A program made the position numbers and the translations under genes. DNA of 36,217 nt from Candidatus Gastranaerophilales bacterium (GTDB taxonomy: Bacteria > Cyanobacteriota > Vampirovibrionia > Gastranaerophilales > Gastranaerophilaceae): the NCBI GenBank assembly GCA_944322975.1, contig CALUQS010000014.1:1-36217 (forward strand). The letters are read 5' to 3'. The notes beneath the pieces are model-generated. The model saw only the letters and a program-made list of their open reading frames with translations, was not told where the DNA came from and did no database searches. Positions 16,089 through 25,368 of the stretch are shown here, one piece after another (within the stretch, counting starts at the first letter, position 1; the number at the start of each line of letters is the position of its first letter).

Positions 16089-17936
16089 ATGTGCGGAATT
16101 GTCGGATATGTTGGTTCTAAATCAGTTATAGATATATTAACAAACGGTTTGAGCAAGCTCGAATACAGAGGCTATGACTCTGCCGGAGTTGCTGTCAACA
16201 GTAACGGGAAAATAAAAATTTATAAAGCAGAAGGAAAACTTCAAAACCTTAAGGATTTACTTGAGTTACACAGAAACGAGATTACTAATACAACAGCCGG
16301 CATAGGGCATATTCGCTGGGCTACACACGGTGCCCCTACTACAATAAACGCCCATCCTCATTCTTGCAATTGCGGCAAACTGGCACTTGTTCATAACGGT
16401 ATTATCGAAAATTATAAAGAATTGAGAGAAGAACTTACAAAATACGGTTGTGTATTTAAAACGGAAACCGACACAGAAGTCGTTGCCCATTTAATTGCGC
16501 ATGAATACGGGAAATTAAACGATTTGCCAAAGTCTGTGAGAGCTGCAGCAAGAAGACTGAAAGGCGCTTATGCACTTTGTGTAATGCATCAGGATGACCC
16601 TAATATGATTGTCGGAACCAGAAAAAATGCACCGCTGATTGTTGCAATGGGCATGGGAGAAAACTTCCTTGCGTCTGACTCTCCGGCTATCATTGAGTAT
16701 ACAAAACGCGTAATTTATCTTGATGATGACCAGTTTGCTGTTCTAACCCCTACAAGTGTGCTGGTTACAGATATTGATGGTAAACAGGTCACTAAAAAAG
16801 AAGAAATTTTGCCATGGGAACCTGTTGCAATGAGCAAAATGGGTTACAAACATTTTATGCTCAAAGAAATCCATGAACAGCCTGATGTTATAAGAAATGT
16901 CCTTTCGGGGAAATTGCCTGATATAACAAAACCTATTGTTCTTGATGAAGTTAAACTTACAAAAGAAAAAATAAAAAATTTAAAAAGAATAGAAATCATT
17001 GCCTGCGGAACTTCTTTGCATGCGGCAATGGTCGCTAAATATATTTTAGAAGCCTTTACAAATATTCCTGTAGATGTAGAACCTTCAAGCGAATATATTT
17101 ACAGAAAAACAGTCACTGACGCTGATACGCTGGTAATTGGCATATCCCAATCCGGAGAGACCTCAGATACAATAACAGCCATCAGACAGGCAAAAGCTGT
17201 AGGGTCACATGTGTTAATTATCACAAACAGACCGGACTCTATTATGGCAAGAGAAGCTGACAGCCTGATACCGGTTAATGCAGGCATTGAGGTCAGTGTT
17301 GCAGCAACAAAATCCTTTAACGCACAGTTGATAGCCTTATATTTGTTTACTATGTATATTGCAGAGATTAAAGGCTCTTATGACAGCGCAAAAATACAAC
17401 AGCTTAAGCATGAAATGATGATGCTGCCGCAAAAGATAGAATCAATCCTGTCTCATGAAGAAAGTATAATTAAATGTGCACGTGCATTCGCATCATATAA
17501 AAACTTTATTTATATAGCAAGGGGAATAAACTACCCGACAGCACTGGAAGGGGCGTTAAAACTGAAAGAAATCAGCTATATTAATGCAACGGGATATCCG
17601 GCCGGTGAGTTAAAACACGGACCAATTGCCATGCTGGATGAAACAATGCCGGTGCTTGCAATACTTATGCCCGGCAGTATAGTCTATGAAAAAGTTCTTT
17701 CAAATGCAGAAGAAGCAAAAGCGAGAAACGCAAGAATGATTGCCTTAACCTCTGCAGAAGACCCTCATCTTGAGGATGTTTTTGAATACATTCTTAAAGT
17801 GCCGTCAGTTGACGAGTACCTGTCACCTGTAATAGCCTCTGTACCTTTGCAGCTTCTTGCATATTACATTGCAGAATTTTTAGGTAAAGATGTTGATCAG
17901 CCAAGAAACCTTGCAAAATCAGTTACTGTAGAATAA
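16089..17936 (+). CDS. glmS: Glutamine-fructose-6-phosphate aminotransferase (isomerising)
   Basis: 615 residues, full length. It makes glucosamine 6-phosphate from fructose 6-phosphate and glutamine, the entry to peptidoglycan and LPS amino sugars. The N-terminal glutaminase begins MCGIVGYVGS, with Cys2 becoming the N-terminal nucleophile after Met removal; IRWATHGAP and HPHSC follow. Two SIS sugar-isomerase domains occupy about residues 290-600 (ACGTSLHAAM, SQSGETSDT, NRPDSIMAREAD). The canonical C-terminus LAKSVTVE is intact. GAGG lies 11 nt before the ATG. A 53-codon gene starts 4 nt after its stop and is probably cotranscribed. Confidence 0.97.
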   Translation: MCGIVGYVGSKSVIDILTNGLSKLEYRGYDSAGVAVNSNGKIKIYKAEGKLQNLKDLLELHRNEITNTTAGIGHIRWATHGAPTTINAHPHSCNCGKLALVHNGIIENYKELREELTKYGCVFKTETDTEVVAHLIAHEYGKLNDLPKSVRAAARRLKGAYALCVMHQDDPNMIVGTRKNAPLIVAMGMGENFLASDSPAIIEYTKRVIYLDDDQFAVLTPTSVLVTDIDGKQVTKKEEILPWEPVAMSKMGYKHFMLKEIHEQPDVIRNVLSGKLPDITKPIVLDEVKLTKEKIKNLKRIEIIACGTSLHAAMVAKYILEAFTNIPVDVEPSSEYIYRKTVTDADTLVIGISQSGETSDTITAIRQAKAVGSHVLIITNRPDSIMAREADSLIPVNAGIEVSVAATKSFNAQLIALYLFTMYIAEIKGSYDSAKIQQLKHEMMMLPQKIESILSHEESIIKCARAFASYKNFIYIARGINYPTALEGALKLKEISYINATGYPAGELKHGPIAMLDETMPVLAILMPGSIVYEKVLSNAEEAKARNARMIALTSAEDPHLEDVFEYILKVPSVDEYLSPVIASVPLQLLAYYIAEFLGKDVDQPRNLAKSVTVE

Positions 17937-17940
17937 TACC

Positions 17941-18102
17941 ATGATTTTGACAGACGAATTTAAAATTAATAAAACAGAAAATCTCGAGAGTTCTTATATT
18001 GAAAAAGAACTTTCTAAATTCGATATAATCCCGCTGCGCTGGGCTATAGTTGATGTTACTGATACACAGTATATTCTCACGGTTTCTTATGAAAAAATTT
18101 AA
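17941..18102 (+). CDS. 53-residue conserved-looking small protein in the glmS transcript
   Basis: ATG at 17941, TAA at 18100-18102, beginning 4 nt after the glmS stop. The product starts MILTDEFKINKTENLESSYI and ends LRWAIVDVTDTQYILTVSYEKI-type beta strands. It is a compact charged helix followed by an amphipathic beta segment, which reads like a real folded domain rather than random translation. No strong Shine-Dalgarno is present, consistent with coupling to glmS termination. Function is unknown; position suggests a link to glmS or envelope sugar supply, but that is inference. It is easy to overlook because of its length. Confidence 0.55.
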   Translation: MILTDEFKINKTENLESSYIEKELSKFDIIPLRWAIVDVTDTQYILTVSYEKI

Positions 18103-18295
18103 GCAGAATTTCTGACCTCCTGAGGGAATTCAAAGAAGGGCCTTATACAAGGACATATTGTCCCAACATTTTCCCCAAAATGCATATTTAATTTTTTATA
18201 AGAAATTGCAACAAAGCTTATAATTCAATTGTATTTAGTAAATATTTAATATATTCTTTTATTAAAAAATATTTTTACTACGGGTGTTAAAGATT

Positions 18296-19387
18296 ATGGA
18301 ATTGAATAAAAGATTTATTGTTGATTTATCGCAGGCAAAAACCCCTGCTGATGTTGTATTTGAGATTAGTAACGTGTTGGAAAATCCGGAGGCTGCTAAC
18401 AGAAAAATCTGGCTTAAGCTCGGCAACATTGCGCTTAACCAATCTCAAATTTTGAGTATTAAATCACTTATAAGCAGTATAAATTCTACACTGTCTCTTA
18501 TTGAGTGTGAGTGTGAACAAACAGAACTCGCAGCAGCGACACTGGGTATAAATACTAAAGATGTGGAAGAAGAGCTCCAGTCGGAATTAAGCTCTCTTGA
18601 GCCGGAATCGCCTAAAGACGAACCTTCCGAACAGTATATTCCTCTTGAAGATTACAAAAAAGACGTTAAAATGGATGAACCGTCCATTTCAGAAAGTGAC
18701 CCCGCTCTCTCAACAGATAATGATGAATCTATAGAACAACCTGAGGAAAAAGAAACTTTTGTTGAAACGGTTTCATCGGAAAACAAGGAAGATACACACA
18801 AGGAAGAAGAAACTGATTCCTCAATGACTTCTCATACTGAATCAGAGGATGAAAAGAAAGAAATTCAAACAGAATTAGACAGTATTTTTGATTCTGAAGT
18901 AAAGCTGGAAAATATACTTTCAGAAGAAAAAGACCTTTCTCAAATGCAGAATTGGCCGTTGACTAAAGAATCAGGCGTTGACGATATCGAAATTCCTGAA
19001 GAAGTTATGACGGATGAAGATTATGCAATTTTGCAAATGAATACCCAGTATCACAAACAAACAGTGCGTTCCGGTCAGGTTATACAATCTAACGGAAACG
19101 TTGTTATCATAGGCGACTGCCACCCCGGATGCGAAATCCACGCAGCCGGAGATATTACTGTCTGGGGTGTGTTAGGGGGGATTGCACATGCCGGCTGCAA
19201 CGGCAACACAAAAGCAAGAATCAGGGCTTTGACCCTTAATGCAATTCAGTTGAGGATTGCAGAGTCTTATGCAAGAAGACCCGACCATATCAAAAATATC
19301 TATGTTGAAAAATCTAACACTTTCACACCCGAAGAGGCCAGATACGTAAACGGCAACATAGTTATTTTAAAAACAAATGATAAATAA
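18296..19387 (+). CDS. minC: Septum-site determining protein MinC with long acidic linker
   Basis: 363 residues from ATG 18296; a GTG at 18284 (four codons earlier) is possible but has no better ribosome-binding site. Residues about 1-88 fit the MinC N domain (FtsZ antagonist). Residues 90-250 are an acidic Glu/Asp/Ser-rich linker, which is far longer than the usual short connector. Residues about 252-363 are the MinC C-terminal beta-helix, which binds MinD: QTVRSGQVIQSNGNVVIIGD, GCEIHAAGDITVWGVLGG, HAGCNGN. It is the first gene of a minC-minD-minE operon, so it should block Z-ring assembly at the poles. The acidic linker is unusual and is echoed in MinE two genes on. Confidence 0.92.
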   Translation: MELNKRFIVDLSQAKTPADVVFEISNVLENPEAANRKIWLKLGNIALNQSQILSIKSLISSINSTLSLIECECEQTELAAATLGINTKDVEEELQSELSSLEPESPKDEPSEQYIPLEDYKKDVKMDEPSISESDPALSTDNDESIEQPEEKETFVETVSSENKEDTHKEEETDSSMTSHTESEDEKKEIQTELDSIFDSEVKLENILSEEKDLSQMQNWPLTKESGVDDIEIPEEVMTDEDYAILQMNTQYHKQTVRSGQVIQSNGNVVIIGDCHPGCEIHAAGDITVWGVLGGIAHAGCNGNTKARIRALTLNAIQLRIAESYARRPDHIKNIYVEKSNTFTPEEARYVNGNIVILKTNDK

Positions 19388-19424
19388 TTTGATTAATCAC
19401 ATAACAAGATAAGGAGCAGACTAT

Positions 19425-20237
19425 ATGACAGGGAGAGTAATTGTAATTACTTCCGGAAAAGGCGGTGTAGGCAAAACGACTACATCTGCTAATATCGGTA
19501 CGGCGCTTGCCAAAGGCGGTTCAAGTGTTGTTTTAATAGATACCGATATAGGATTGAGAAATTTGGATTTGTTACTGGGGCTTGAAAACCGCATCGTCTA
19601 TACTCTTGTAGATGTTGTGGAAGAAAGATGCAAACTAAAACAGGCTCTGGTAAAAGATAAAAAGAACCCGAACCTATGCCTGCTTGCTGCTGCACAGACA
19701 AGAGATAAATCGGCTGTTGATGCTGACCAGTTAAAATCAATTTGTGAACAGCTGCAAGAAGATTTTGATTTTGTTCTTGTAGATTGTCCCGCAGGGATTG
19801 AAGAAGGATTTAAAACAGCAATTTCCGGAGCGTCCGAGGCAATTGTTGTCACAACTCCGGAGATGTCGGCTGTTCGTGATGCAGACAGAATAATCGGGCT
19901 TTTAGAAGCAAAAGAAGAAATAAAATCATACAAACTTCTCGTAAACAGAGTAAGACCCAACCTTGTTAAGTCTAATGATATGATGAGTGTAGATGATGTT
20001 GTGGAAATTTTATCCTGCGATTTAATCGGTATAATTCCGGAGGATACCGGTATTATTACCTCAACAAACAGAGGCGAGCCTATTGTTAATGATGAAAATT
20101 CGCCGGCCGGAAAAGCTTATACAAATGTTGCAAAACGTATTAAAGGCGAAGATGTTCCCTTCCTTGATATTAACGAACCCAAAGGCTTTGATGCTTTTCT
20201 TGTAAAAGTTAAAAGTTTATTAGGGATTAAAGCATAG
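19425..20237 (+). CDS. minD: Septum-site determining ATPase MinD
   Basis: 270 residues, the standard length. The deviant Walker A motif GKGGVGKT is at 11-18 with signature Lys12. VVLIDTDIGLRNLDLLLG follows, and VLVDCPAGIE is the Walker B/switch II region. The C-terminal amphipathic helix FLVKVKSLLGI is the membrane-targeting sequence. ATP-bound dimers attach to the inner membrane and recruit MinC; MinE stimulates release. GGAG lies 9 nt before the ATG. It is 37 nt after minC and 14 nt before minE. Confidence 0.96.
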   Translation: MTGRVIVITSGKGGVGKTTTSANIGTALAKGGSSVVLIDTDIGLRNLDLLLGLENRIVYTLVDVVEERCKLKQALVKDKKNPNLCLLAAAQTRDKSAVDADQLKSICEQLQEDFDFVLVDCPAGIEEGFKTAISGASEAIVVTTPEMSAVRDADRIIGLLEAKEEIKSYKLLVNRVRPNLVKSNDMMSVDDVVEILSCDLIGIIPEDTGIITSTNRGEPIVNDENSPAGKAYTNVAKRIKGEDVPFLDINEPKGFDAFLVKVKSLLGIKA

Positions 20238-20251
20238 AAAGGAGCGCAAAC

Positions 20252-20839
20252 ATGAGCGAAAATATTTTCAGCAATTTTTACAACAGGGTTCTCAGCTTCT
20301 TTCAGAATGAAAAAACTGACGGTGACTCATCAAAAACAACTGCCACCAACAGATTAAAACTTGTCCTTATGCAAGACAGGTCTAATCTTGACGGTGCTAC
20401 AATGCAAAAAATGAGAGAACAGCTTATTGCGGTTATTTCAAAATACATTGAAATAGACAAAGATTCCTTGAATCTCAACCTTGAATCCGAAGGTGATGAA
20501 ATTGCACTTATGCTGAATATTCCTGTTATAAGGGCAAGAACTCCGGAAGAGATTGATGAGCTGGAAAAAGCTGAAGAAGAAGCTAAAAAAGAAAATATAA
20601 AAGCAGCTATCGAAGCCGAAATCGCCCAACTATCTAATGATACGGACGATAACAAAGAAGAAAACGAAGATAAAGACCAGGCAGAAGATGATGAAGCAAA
20701 CAATGATTCATCTGACGATAGCGAAAATATAAAAAACGAATCCTCTGATGAAAAAATTCAAGAAAATGAGGCAGAAGAAGAGAATAACACCTCTAATTCT
20801 AATACACAGGAAAAACAATCCTCTAAACAGAAAAAATAA
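20252..20839 (+). CDS. minE: Cell-division topological factor MinE with C-terminal acidic extension
   Basis: 195 residues, about twice the usual 80-110. Residues 1-95 are a normal MinE: an amphipathic N-terminal membrane helix (IFSNFYNRVLSFF), NRLKLVLMQDR at 33-43 (the MinD-contact helix/strand), and the dimerising beta region through about residue 93 (LNLESEGDEIALMLNIPV). Residues about 98-195 are an added, highly acidic, Glu/Asp/Asn/Ser-rich tail with no predicted fold. AAAGGAG precedes the ATG by 8-9 nt. It is the last gene of the operon and is followed by a 15-bp terminator. The tail is not frameshift debris: it is in frame, ends cleanly and keeps codon use like its neighbours. Confidence 0.92.
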   Translation: MSENIFSNFYNRVLSFFQNEKTDGDSSKTTATNRLKLVLMQDRSNLDGATMQKMREQLIAVISKYIEIDKDSLNLNLESEGDEIALMLNIPVIRARTPEEIDELEKAEEEAKKENIKAAIEAEIAQLSNDTDDNKEENEDKDQAEDDEANNDSSDDSENIKNESSDEKIQENEAEEENNTSNSNTQEKQSSKQKK

Positions 20840-20859
20840 AACAAATACAATAAATAATT

Positions 20860-20894
20860 AAATAAAGCGGTGTTAGAAAAACATCGCTTTATTT
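20860..20894. terminator. Intrinsic terminator of the min operon
   Basis: A 15-bp stem with one G-T pair (20860-20874 with 20880-20894; outer arms aaataaagcg/cgctttattt), loop agaaa. T-rich sequence on the right (gttattt) and A-rich on the left make it usable from both sides, fitting its place between the min operon and the converging gene at 20921-22537. Confidence 0.85.
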
Positions 20895-20920
20895 GTTATT
20901 TAGCCTGTGTATAAACCTGA

Positions 20921-22537
20921 TTACAGATTTTTTAAATCTTTTTGAACATCAGATGAAACCTGTCTGACGTTAAATTTAGACTTTAAAAACTCAAGCATAT
21001 TAGGAGTAAGCATATTAGATGTGCAAACAGGAAGATAAATGTTTTTTACCCCCAGATAACGAAGATTAAACAGGTGTGATATGGTATGAAGATTACAGGT
21101 TGTAATAAAAACACTCACTGGAAATTTGTTAAAGTCCACACGACTTTTAATGTGCGATAGTATTTTATAAATTAAAGAAGAATTAAAAAAAGAATCAAAA
21201 TATAAAATATTGTCTTTTTTAGACGACATTGACGTGCTGATAACAAAATAATCGTCGCTGATTATTGATTCCATTTTATTAAAATATTCGCTGTGTAAAG
21301 CCGCATGGTTGAGCAGCCCTATAACTATCAAATGTTTTATTTTTTTCGATTCAATTTTTTCTATAACAGCGTCCACTTTTTGCATAACAACTTTTTCGTC
21401 ATACCCGACTTTAACAGTTGTAATTTTATTGTCTTTTTTATAACCTTCTGTATCTTGTGCGGCTTTAATCAGTTTTGAAAAGTCATTGTTTTCAATACGG
21501 GTCATACCTTTGCCGCCAATTATGTTTGTTGTGAAGATTCTGCCTCTGTAAAGTTTGTCTAAAAGGTATTGAAAATCTCTGATAACAAGCACCGCTCCTT
21601 TAAAGGCCGAAAAATCGTAATGTACATTATCAAGAGACATTTGATAATGTCCTTTTAAGTTAGGATATTTTTCAAACTCAGGATATGCATGCGCAACAAT
21701 AAGCCCGTTGTGTGTATAAACATTTATATCTGTATTTTTTAATGACTCAAGCAGGTCTTTCAAATCTTTTAAATTCTGTCCGGAAACGAGCACAGATTTA
21801 CCCTTGTCCACACCTATATTTACATCGTTTAAAGAAATTTTGCCGTAGTACTCTTCTTTAAACTTGTGTATTTTTTGATGTATTTGAAAATTTATTCCGG
21901 CAAAATCATTTATTTTTTTCAGAAGTTTTGACTCTTGAATAGTTGAAAAATTCAGGCTGTTAAAAAGTTTTAAAATAGCATCTTCTTCCGGCAGATAGTC
22001 ATCTGTGTATGATTTCATCTCAATAAGCCGTATGCTTGCGCTTTTAATCAGGTTCAAAATAATTTCATAAAGATTTTTTACATCGGAGTTTAATATTTTA
22101 TTTCTTAAAATTGCCTGTTGTTCTCCCTGATTGACTATTGAGGAGAGGTTGAATTTTTTAAAATTCAAATTTGATTTTAAAATCTGGCAGTCTATGTTTT
22201 CCTTATCACAAACAGCAATATACGCTTGTTTAACCGATTCCTTTTCCGTATGAATTTTGTATATCAACTCTTCAAATTCTATACGGTTAAATTCATAACC
22301 GATTATCACAACCGACAAATAGTTTATAATCTGATTTTTTATGTTCCGGTTTTCATAACCAAGTTCCTGCATTTTTATGTAATAGTATGTGATTTGCTTA
22401 AGTTCATAAAGCAATACCTCCATAAGCGAATATACAATCGGGTCAACACTGCAAAATCCGTCTATGGCACAGTCGTTATAAGACAAATTGTTTTTGTTAT
22501 CTGTTCCTGAGTCTTTTTCAAAAAATTGATTAAACAT
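20921..22537 (-). CDS. Hybrid cluster protein (HCP/prismane) homologue lacking the cluster ligands
   Basis: 538 residues, full HCP length. Family landmarks align from end to end: the N-terminal CAIDGFC (Cys23-x5-Cys29) followed by helical DPIVYSLMEVLLYELK; VSGQNLKDLKDLLESLKNTD; INVYTHNGLIVAHAYPEFEKY; RIFTTNIIGGKGM; and LGVKNIYLPVCTSNMLTPNML near the end. In true HCPs (ligand residues recalled, not searched) the hybrid 4Fe-2S-2O cluster is held by one His, two Glu and four Cys. Here these fall on Gln254, Gly278, Phe322, Leu409, Met437, Phe450 and Asn482, so none survive, and only two of the four N-terminal cubane cysteines remain. The frame is intact, so this is a pseudoenzyme rather than a pseudogene. 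True HCP reduces NO/hydroxylamine; this protein's role is unknown. Confidence 0.75.
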   Translation of the reverse strand: MFNQFFEKDSGTDNKNNLSYNDCAIDGFCSVDPIVYSLMEVLLYELKQITYYYIKMQELGYENRNIKNQIINYLSVVIIGYEFNRIEFEELIYKIHTEKESVKQAYIAVCDKENIDCQILKSNLNFKKFNLSSIVNQGEQQAILRNKILNSDVKNLYEIILNLIKSASIRLIEMKSYTDDYLPEEDAILKLFNSLNFSTIQESKLLKKINDFAGINFQIHQKIHKFKEEYYGKISLNDVNIGVDKGKSVLVSGQNLKDLKDLLESLKNTDINVYTHNGLIVAHAYPEFEKYPNLKGHYQMSLDNVHYDFSAFKGAVLVIRDFQYLLDKLYRGRIFTTNIIGGKGMTRIENNDFSKLIKAAQDTEGYKKDNKITTVKVGYDEKVVMQKVDAVIEKIESKKIKHLIVIGLLNHAALHSEYFNKMESIISDDYFVISTSMSSKKDNILYFDSFFNSSLIYKILSHIKSRVDFNKFPVSVFITTCNLHTISHLFNLRYLGVKNIYLPVCTSNMLTPNMLEFLKSKFNVRQVSSDVQKDLKNL

Positions 22538-22646
22538 AACTGCATGTTAAACAAATTCGACATTTAAACCATTGACCGGCACGGCTATAAAAATGTAATC
22601 TATATAACAGCATATTAAGACTATGTGTTTAAAATAAAATATATAG

Positions 22647-22652
22647 TATAAT
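22647..22652 (+). promoter_or_regulatory. Candidate -10 element for the secreted M16 gene
   Basis: Perfect TATAAT in the 164-bp gap between the divergent HCP-like and M16 genes, 49 nt before the M16 ATG. No convincing -35 is seen. Confidence 0.4.
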
Positions 22653-22701
22653 CTGTTATCAAATAATAAATTACAATGAACAAAACCCAAAAGGATAAAT
22701 C

Positions 22702-25350
22702 ATGAAAAATATTAAACAATTTGCAATTTTAATTTTTGTCTTCTTTGTCATCGCTGCACAGTGCGTTTTTGCACAGGACTATTCAACTTTTAAACTCGAT
22801 AACGGACAAACCGTTATTATAAAAGAAGTCCACGACAATCCGATTGTAACAATCGATACGTGGATAAAAACAGGCTCAATTAACGAAAACGATACAAACA
22901 ACGGTGTCGCTCATTTTTTGGAACACCTGTTTTTTAAAGGAACAAAAAAACATCCTACAGGCGAGTTTGACAAAATCCTTGAATCAAAAGGAGCAATGAC
23001 AAATGCCGCAACAAGCAAAGATTTTACCCACTATTACATAACAATTCCGTCTAAATACTTTAACCTTGCAATGGATTTACATGCCGATATGCTCTTAAAT
23101 CCGCTTATTCCGGCAAAGGAACTTGAAAAAGAAAGAAAAGTCGTTATAGAAGAGATTTCTAAAACCAACGATAACCCTGAAAATAAACTTTACGAAAACA
23201 TGATAAAATCGCTTTATCAAAACCATCCTTACAAAAGACAGGTTATAGGCAAAAAAGAAATTATTGAAAATATCCCGCGAGAAGAAATCCTTTATTTTTA
23301 CAATACCTGGTATAACCCTTCGAATATGATAACAGTCGTTGTCGGTGATGTTAATACACAGGAAGCGTTAAAAAGAATCAAAAACAACTTTAATAAAAAA
23401 GAAACGAAAAAAACAAAACTTCCTCAGTACAAACCTGACAAATATCTTGAAAAATCAAAAGAAGTAACAGCTTTTGATAAAGTAAAAACAGGTTATATGA
23501 TGATAGGTTTCAGAGGTGTTCCGCAAGAAGACCGCTCAGAAAGTTACGCCCTTGATGTTCTGGCAACAATACTCGGCGACGGACGCTCTTCAAAATTATA
23601 CCAGTCAGTCAAAGAACAACAACAGCTTGCATACAGTATCGGTGCAGGTCATGCCTCAATGAAAGATGACAGCATTTTATACATCAGTGCAAACTTTATC
23701 CCCATAAACAAAGAAAAAGTTAAAAAAGCAGTCTTTGATGAAATAGAAAAAATAAGAAACGGCAACTTTGATGAAAAAGATATACAAAAAGCCAAAAGCA
23801 TAATAGAAAGAGACACCTTCTATTCACGCGAATCCACCTCAAATATAGCAAACGAACTCGGCTATACCACACTTGTGTACGGCGATTCAGAATACTATGA
23901 CGAATATATTGATAATATAAAAAAAGTTACCAAAAACGATATAATAAAAGTCGCAAAAAAATACCTTAACCCTCAACAGGCTGCTGTTTCTATAATGCTG
24001 CCGGATGAAACCTGCCAGCAAAACACCAAAAATATAAGCCATGTCAAAAAGCACACTCATCCCAACAAACCTGTGCTTGTAAAAAAAGATAAAACAATTT
24101 CTCAATACAAACTGCCCTGTAACATAAGTCTTATCATCAATCACAACCGCTTAAACGATATTGTTGCAATGACAATATACTCTAAAGGAGGAAATTATAC
24201 AGAAAAAAAACCGGGGCTCGGCACTATAACATCATCGCTTATGCTTAAGGGTACAAAAAAATATTCCGCACTGGATTTGTCACAGACAATGGAACAAAAC
24301 GGAATAATAATCGAACCTTCAAACAGTTCTGATATGTTTTCAATAGCCGTAAAAACAACCAAAAACGATTTAGCACTTACTTTTGACCTCTTAAACGAAA
24401 TAGTTAACAATGCCTCGCTTGATGAGCAAGAGCTTGAAAAAATAAAAAAAGAAAAACTACAGGCAATACAAAGAAACAGAGATTTGCCGGTAAATGTAGC
24501 GCTCGAAGAATTCAAAACCGCAATATGGCAGGGAACCCCGTACGGCGTAACTGGCAAAGTCCTTGAAAAGACAATCCCTTCAATAAACCAGAGTGATGTT
24601 GTTGATTATTACACGGGACTTTTTTATCCTGAAAACCTTGTAATATCAGTCAACGGAAACGTTAATGACAACGACATAATTAACGGTATTACAGAAATCT
24701 TTTGTCTGGATAAACAAACAAACGCCAAAAAATTTGACTACACTACCTGCCAAAACCTGTTTAAACCTGTCAGCGCAAATAAAACCATAAAAAAAGCAAA
24801 AGATGTTGAGGTTGCGTGGATAGTAATGGGCTGGCTTACAGACGGAGTACAAAATCAAAAAGACATTGTAACCCTGCAGTTGATTGATTCAATCTTAGGC
24901 GGAGGCATGAGTTCCAGACTGTTCAACAGGCTTAGAGATGAACAGGGGCTTGCTTATCAGGTAGGTTCAAGCTTTGCCGCAAATGTAAATAAAGGCATAT
25001 TTGCTCTTTACATAGGTACAAACCCCGCAACCGCACAGCATTCTAAAAACGAACTTTTAAAACAGATTAATCTGCTTAAAAAGGAATTTGTCTCCGATAA
25101 AGAATTGCAGGAGGCAAAAGATAAAATACTGGGCAATTTTATACTCTCTCAGGAAACTAACATGGAAAAAGCCTCAACTCTAGGCTGGTTTGAACTTTCG
25201 GGCAGAGGTTATGAGTATATGAATAAGTTCCAGGAACTTGTAAAAAGCATAACCGCAACAGATATAATAAGTGTTGCAAACAAATATTTTGAACAGCCAT
25301 ATGTGTTCACAATAGTAGCACCGCAAAACTGTTTGAAAAATATAAAATAA
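22702..25350 (+). CDS. Secreted two-unit M16 zinc metallopeptidase (catalytic plus non-catalytic halves fused)
   Basis: 882 residues. A signal peptide (MKNIKQFAILIFVFFVIAAQ, cleavage near VFA at 22-24) sends it to the periplasm. The N-terminal half has zinc motif HFLEH at 71-75 and the third ligand in VVIEEI (Glu150), with normal spacing. The C-terminal half lacks HxxEH (PGLGTITSSLMLKGT at the same place) but keeps the substrate-binding SSRLFNRLRDEQGLAY. It therefore carries in one chain what the genes at 405 and 1760 supply as two, and would close a degradation chamber around short peptides. AAGGAT precedes the ATG by 8 nt. It is divergently transcribed from the HCP-like gene. Confidence 0.92.
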   Translation: MKNIKQFAILIFVFFVIAAQCVFAQDYSTFKLDNGQTVIIKEVHDNPIVTIDTWIKTGSINENDTNNGVAHFLEHLFFKGTKKHPTGEFDKILESKGAMTNAATSKDFTHYYITIPSKYFNLAMDLHADMLLNPLIPAKELEKERKVVIEEISKTNDNPENKLYENMIKSLYQNHPYKRQVIGKKEIIENIPREEILYFYNTWYNPSNMITVVVGDVNTQEALKRIKNNFNKKETKKTKLPQYKPDKYLEKSKEVTAFDKVKTGYMMIGFRGVPQEDRSESYALDVLATILGDGRSSKLYQSVKEQQQLAYSIGAGHASMKDDSILYISANFIPINKEKVKKAVFDEIEKIRNGNFDEKDIQKAKSIIERDTFYSRESTSNIANELGYTTLVYGDSEYYDEYIDNIKKVTKNDIIKVAKKYLNPQQAAVSIMLPDETCQQNTKNISHVKKHTHPNKPVLVKKDKTISQYKLPCNISLIINHNRLNDIVAMTIYSKGGNYTEKKPGLGTITSSLMLKGTKKYSALDLSQTMEQNGIIIEPSNSSDMFSIAVKTTKNDLALTFDLLNEIVNNASLDEQELEKIKKEKLQAIQRNRDLPVNVALEEFKTAIWQGTPYGVTGKVLEKTIPSINQSDVVDYYTGLFYPENLVISVNGNVNDNDIINGITEIFCLDKQTNAKKFDYTTCQNLFKPVSANKTIKKAKDVEVAWIVMGWLTDGVQNQKDIVTLQLIDSILGGGMSSRLFNRLRDEQGLAYQVGSSFAANVNKGIFALYIGTNPATAQHSKNELLKQINLLKKEFVSDKELQEAKDKILGNFILSQETNMEKASTLGWFELSGRGYEYMNKFQELVKSITATDIISVANKYFEQPYVFTIVAPQNCLKNIK

Positions 25351-25368
25351 GTTAAATATGACAAAAAA

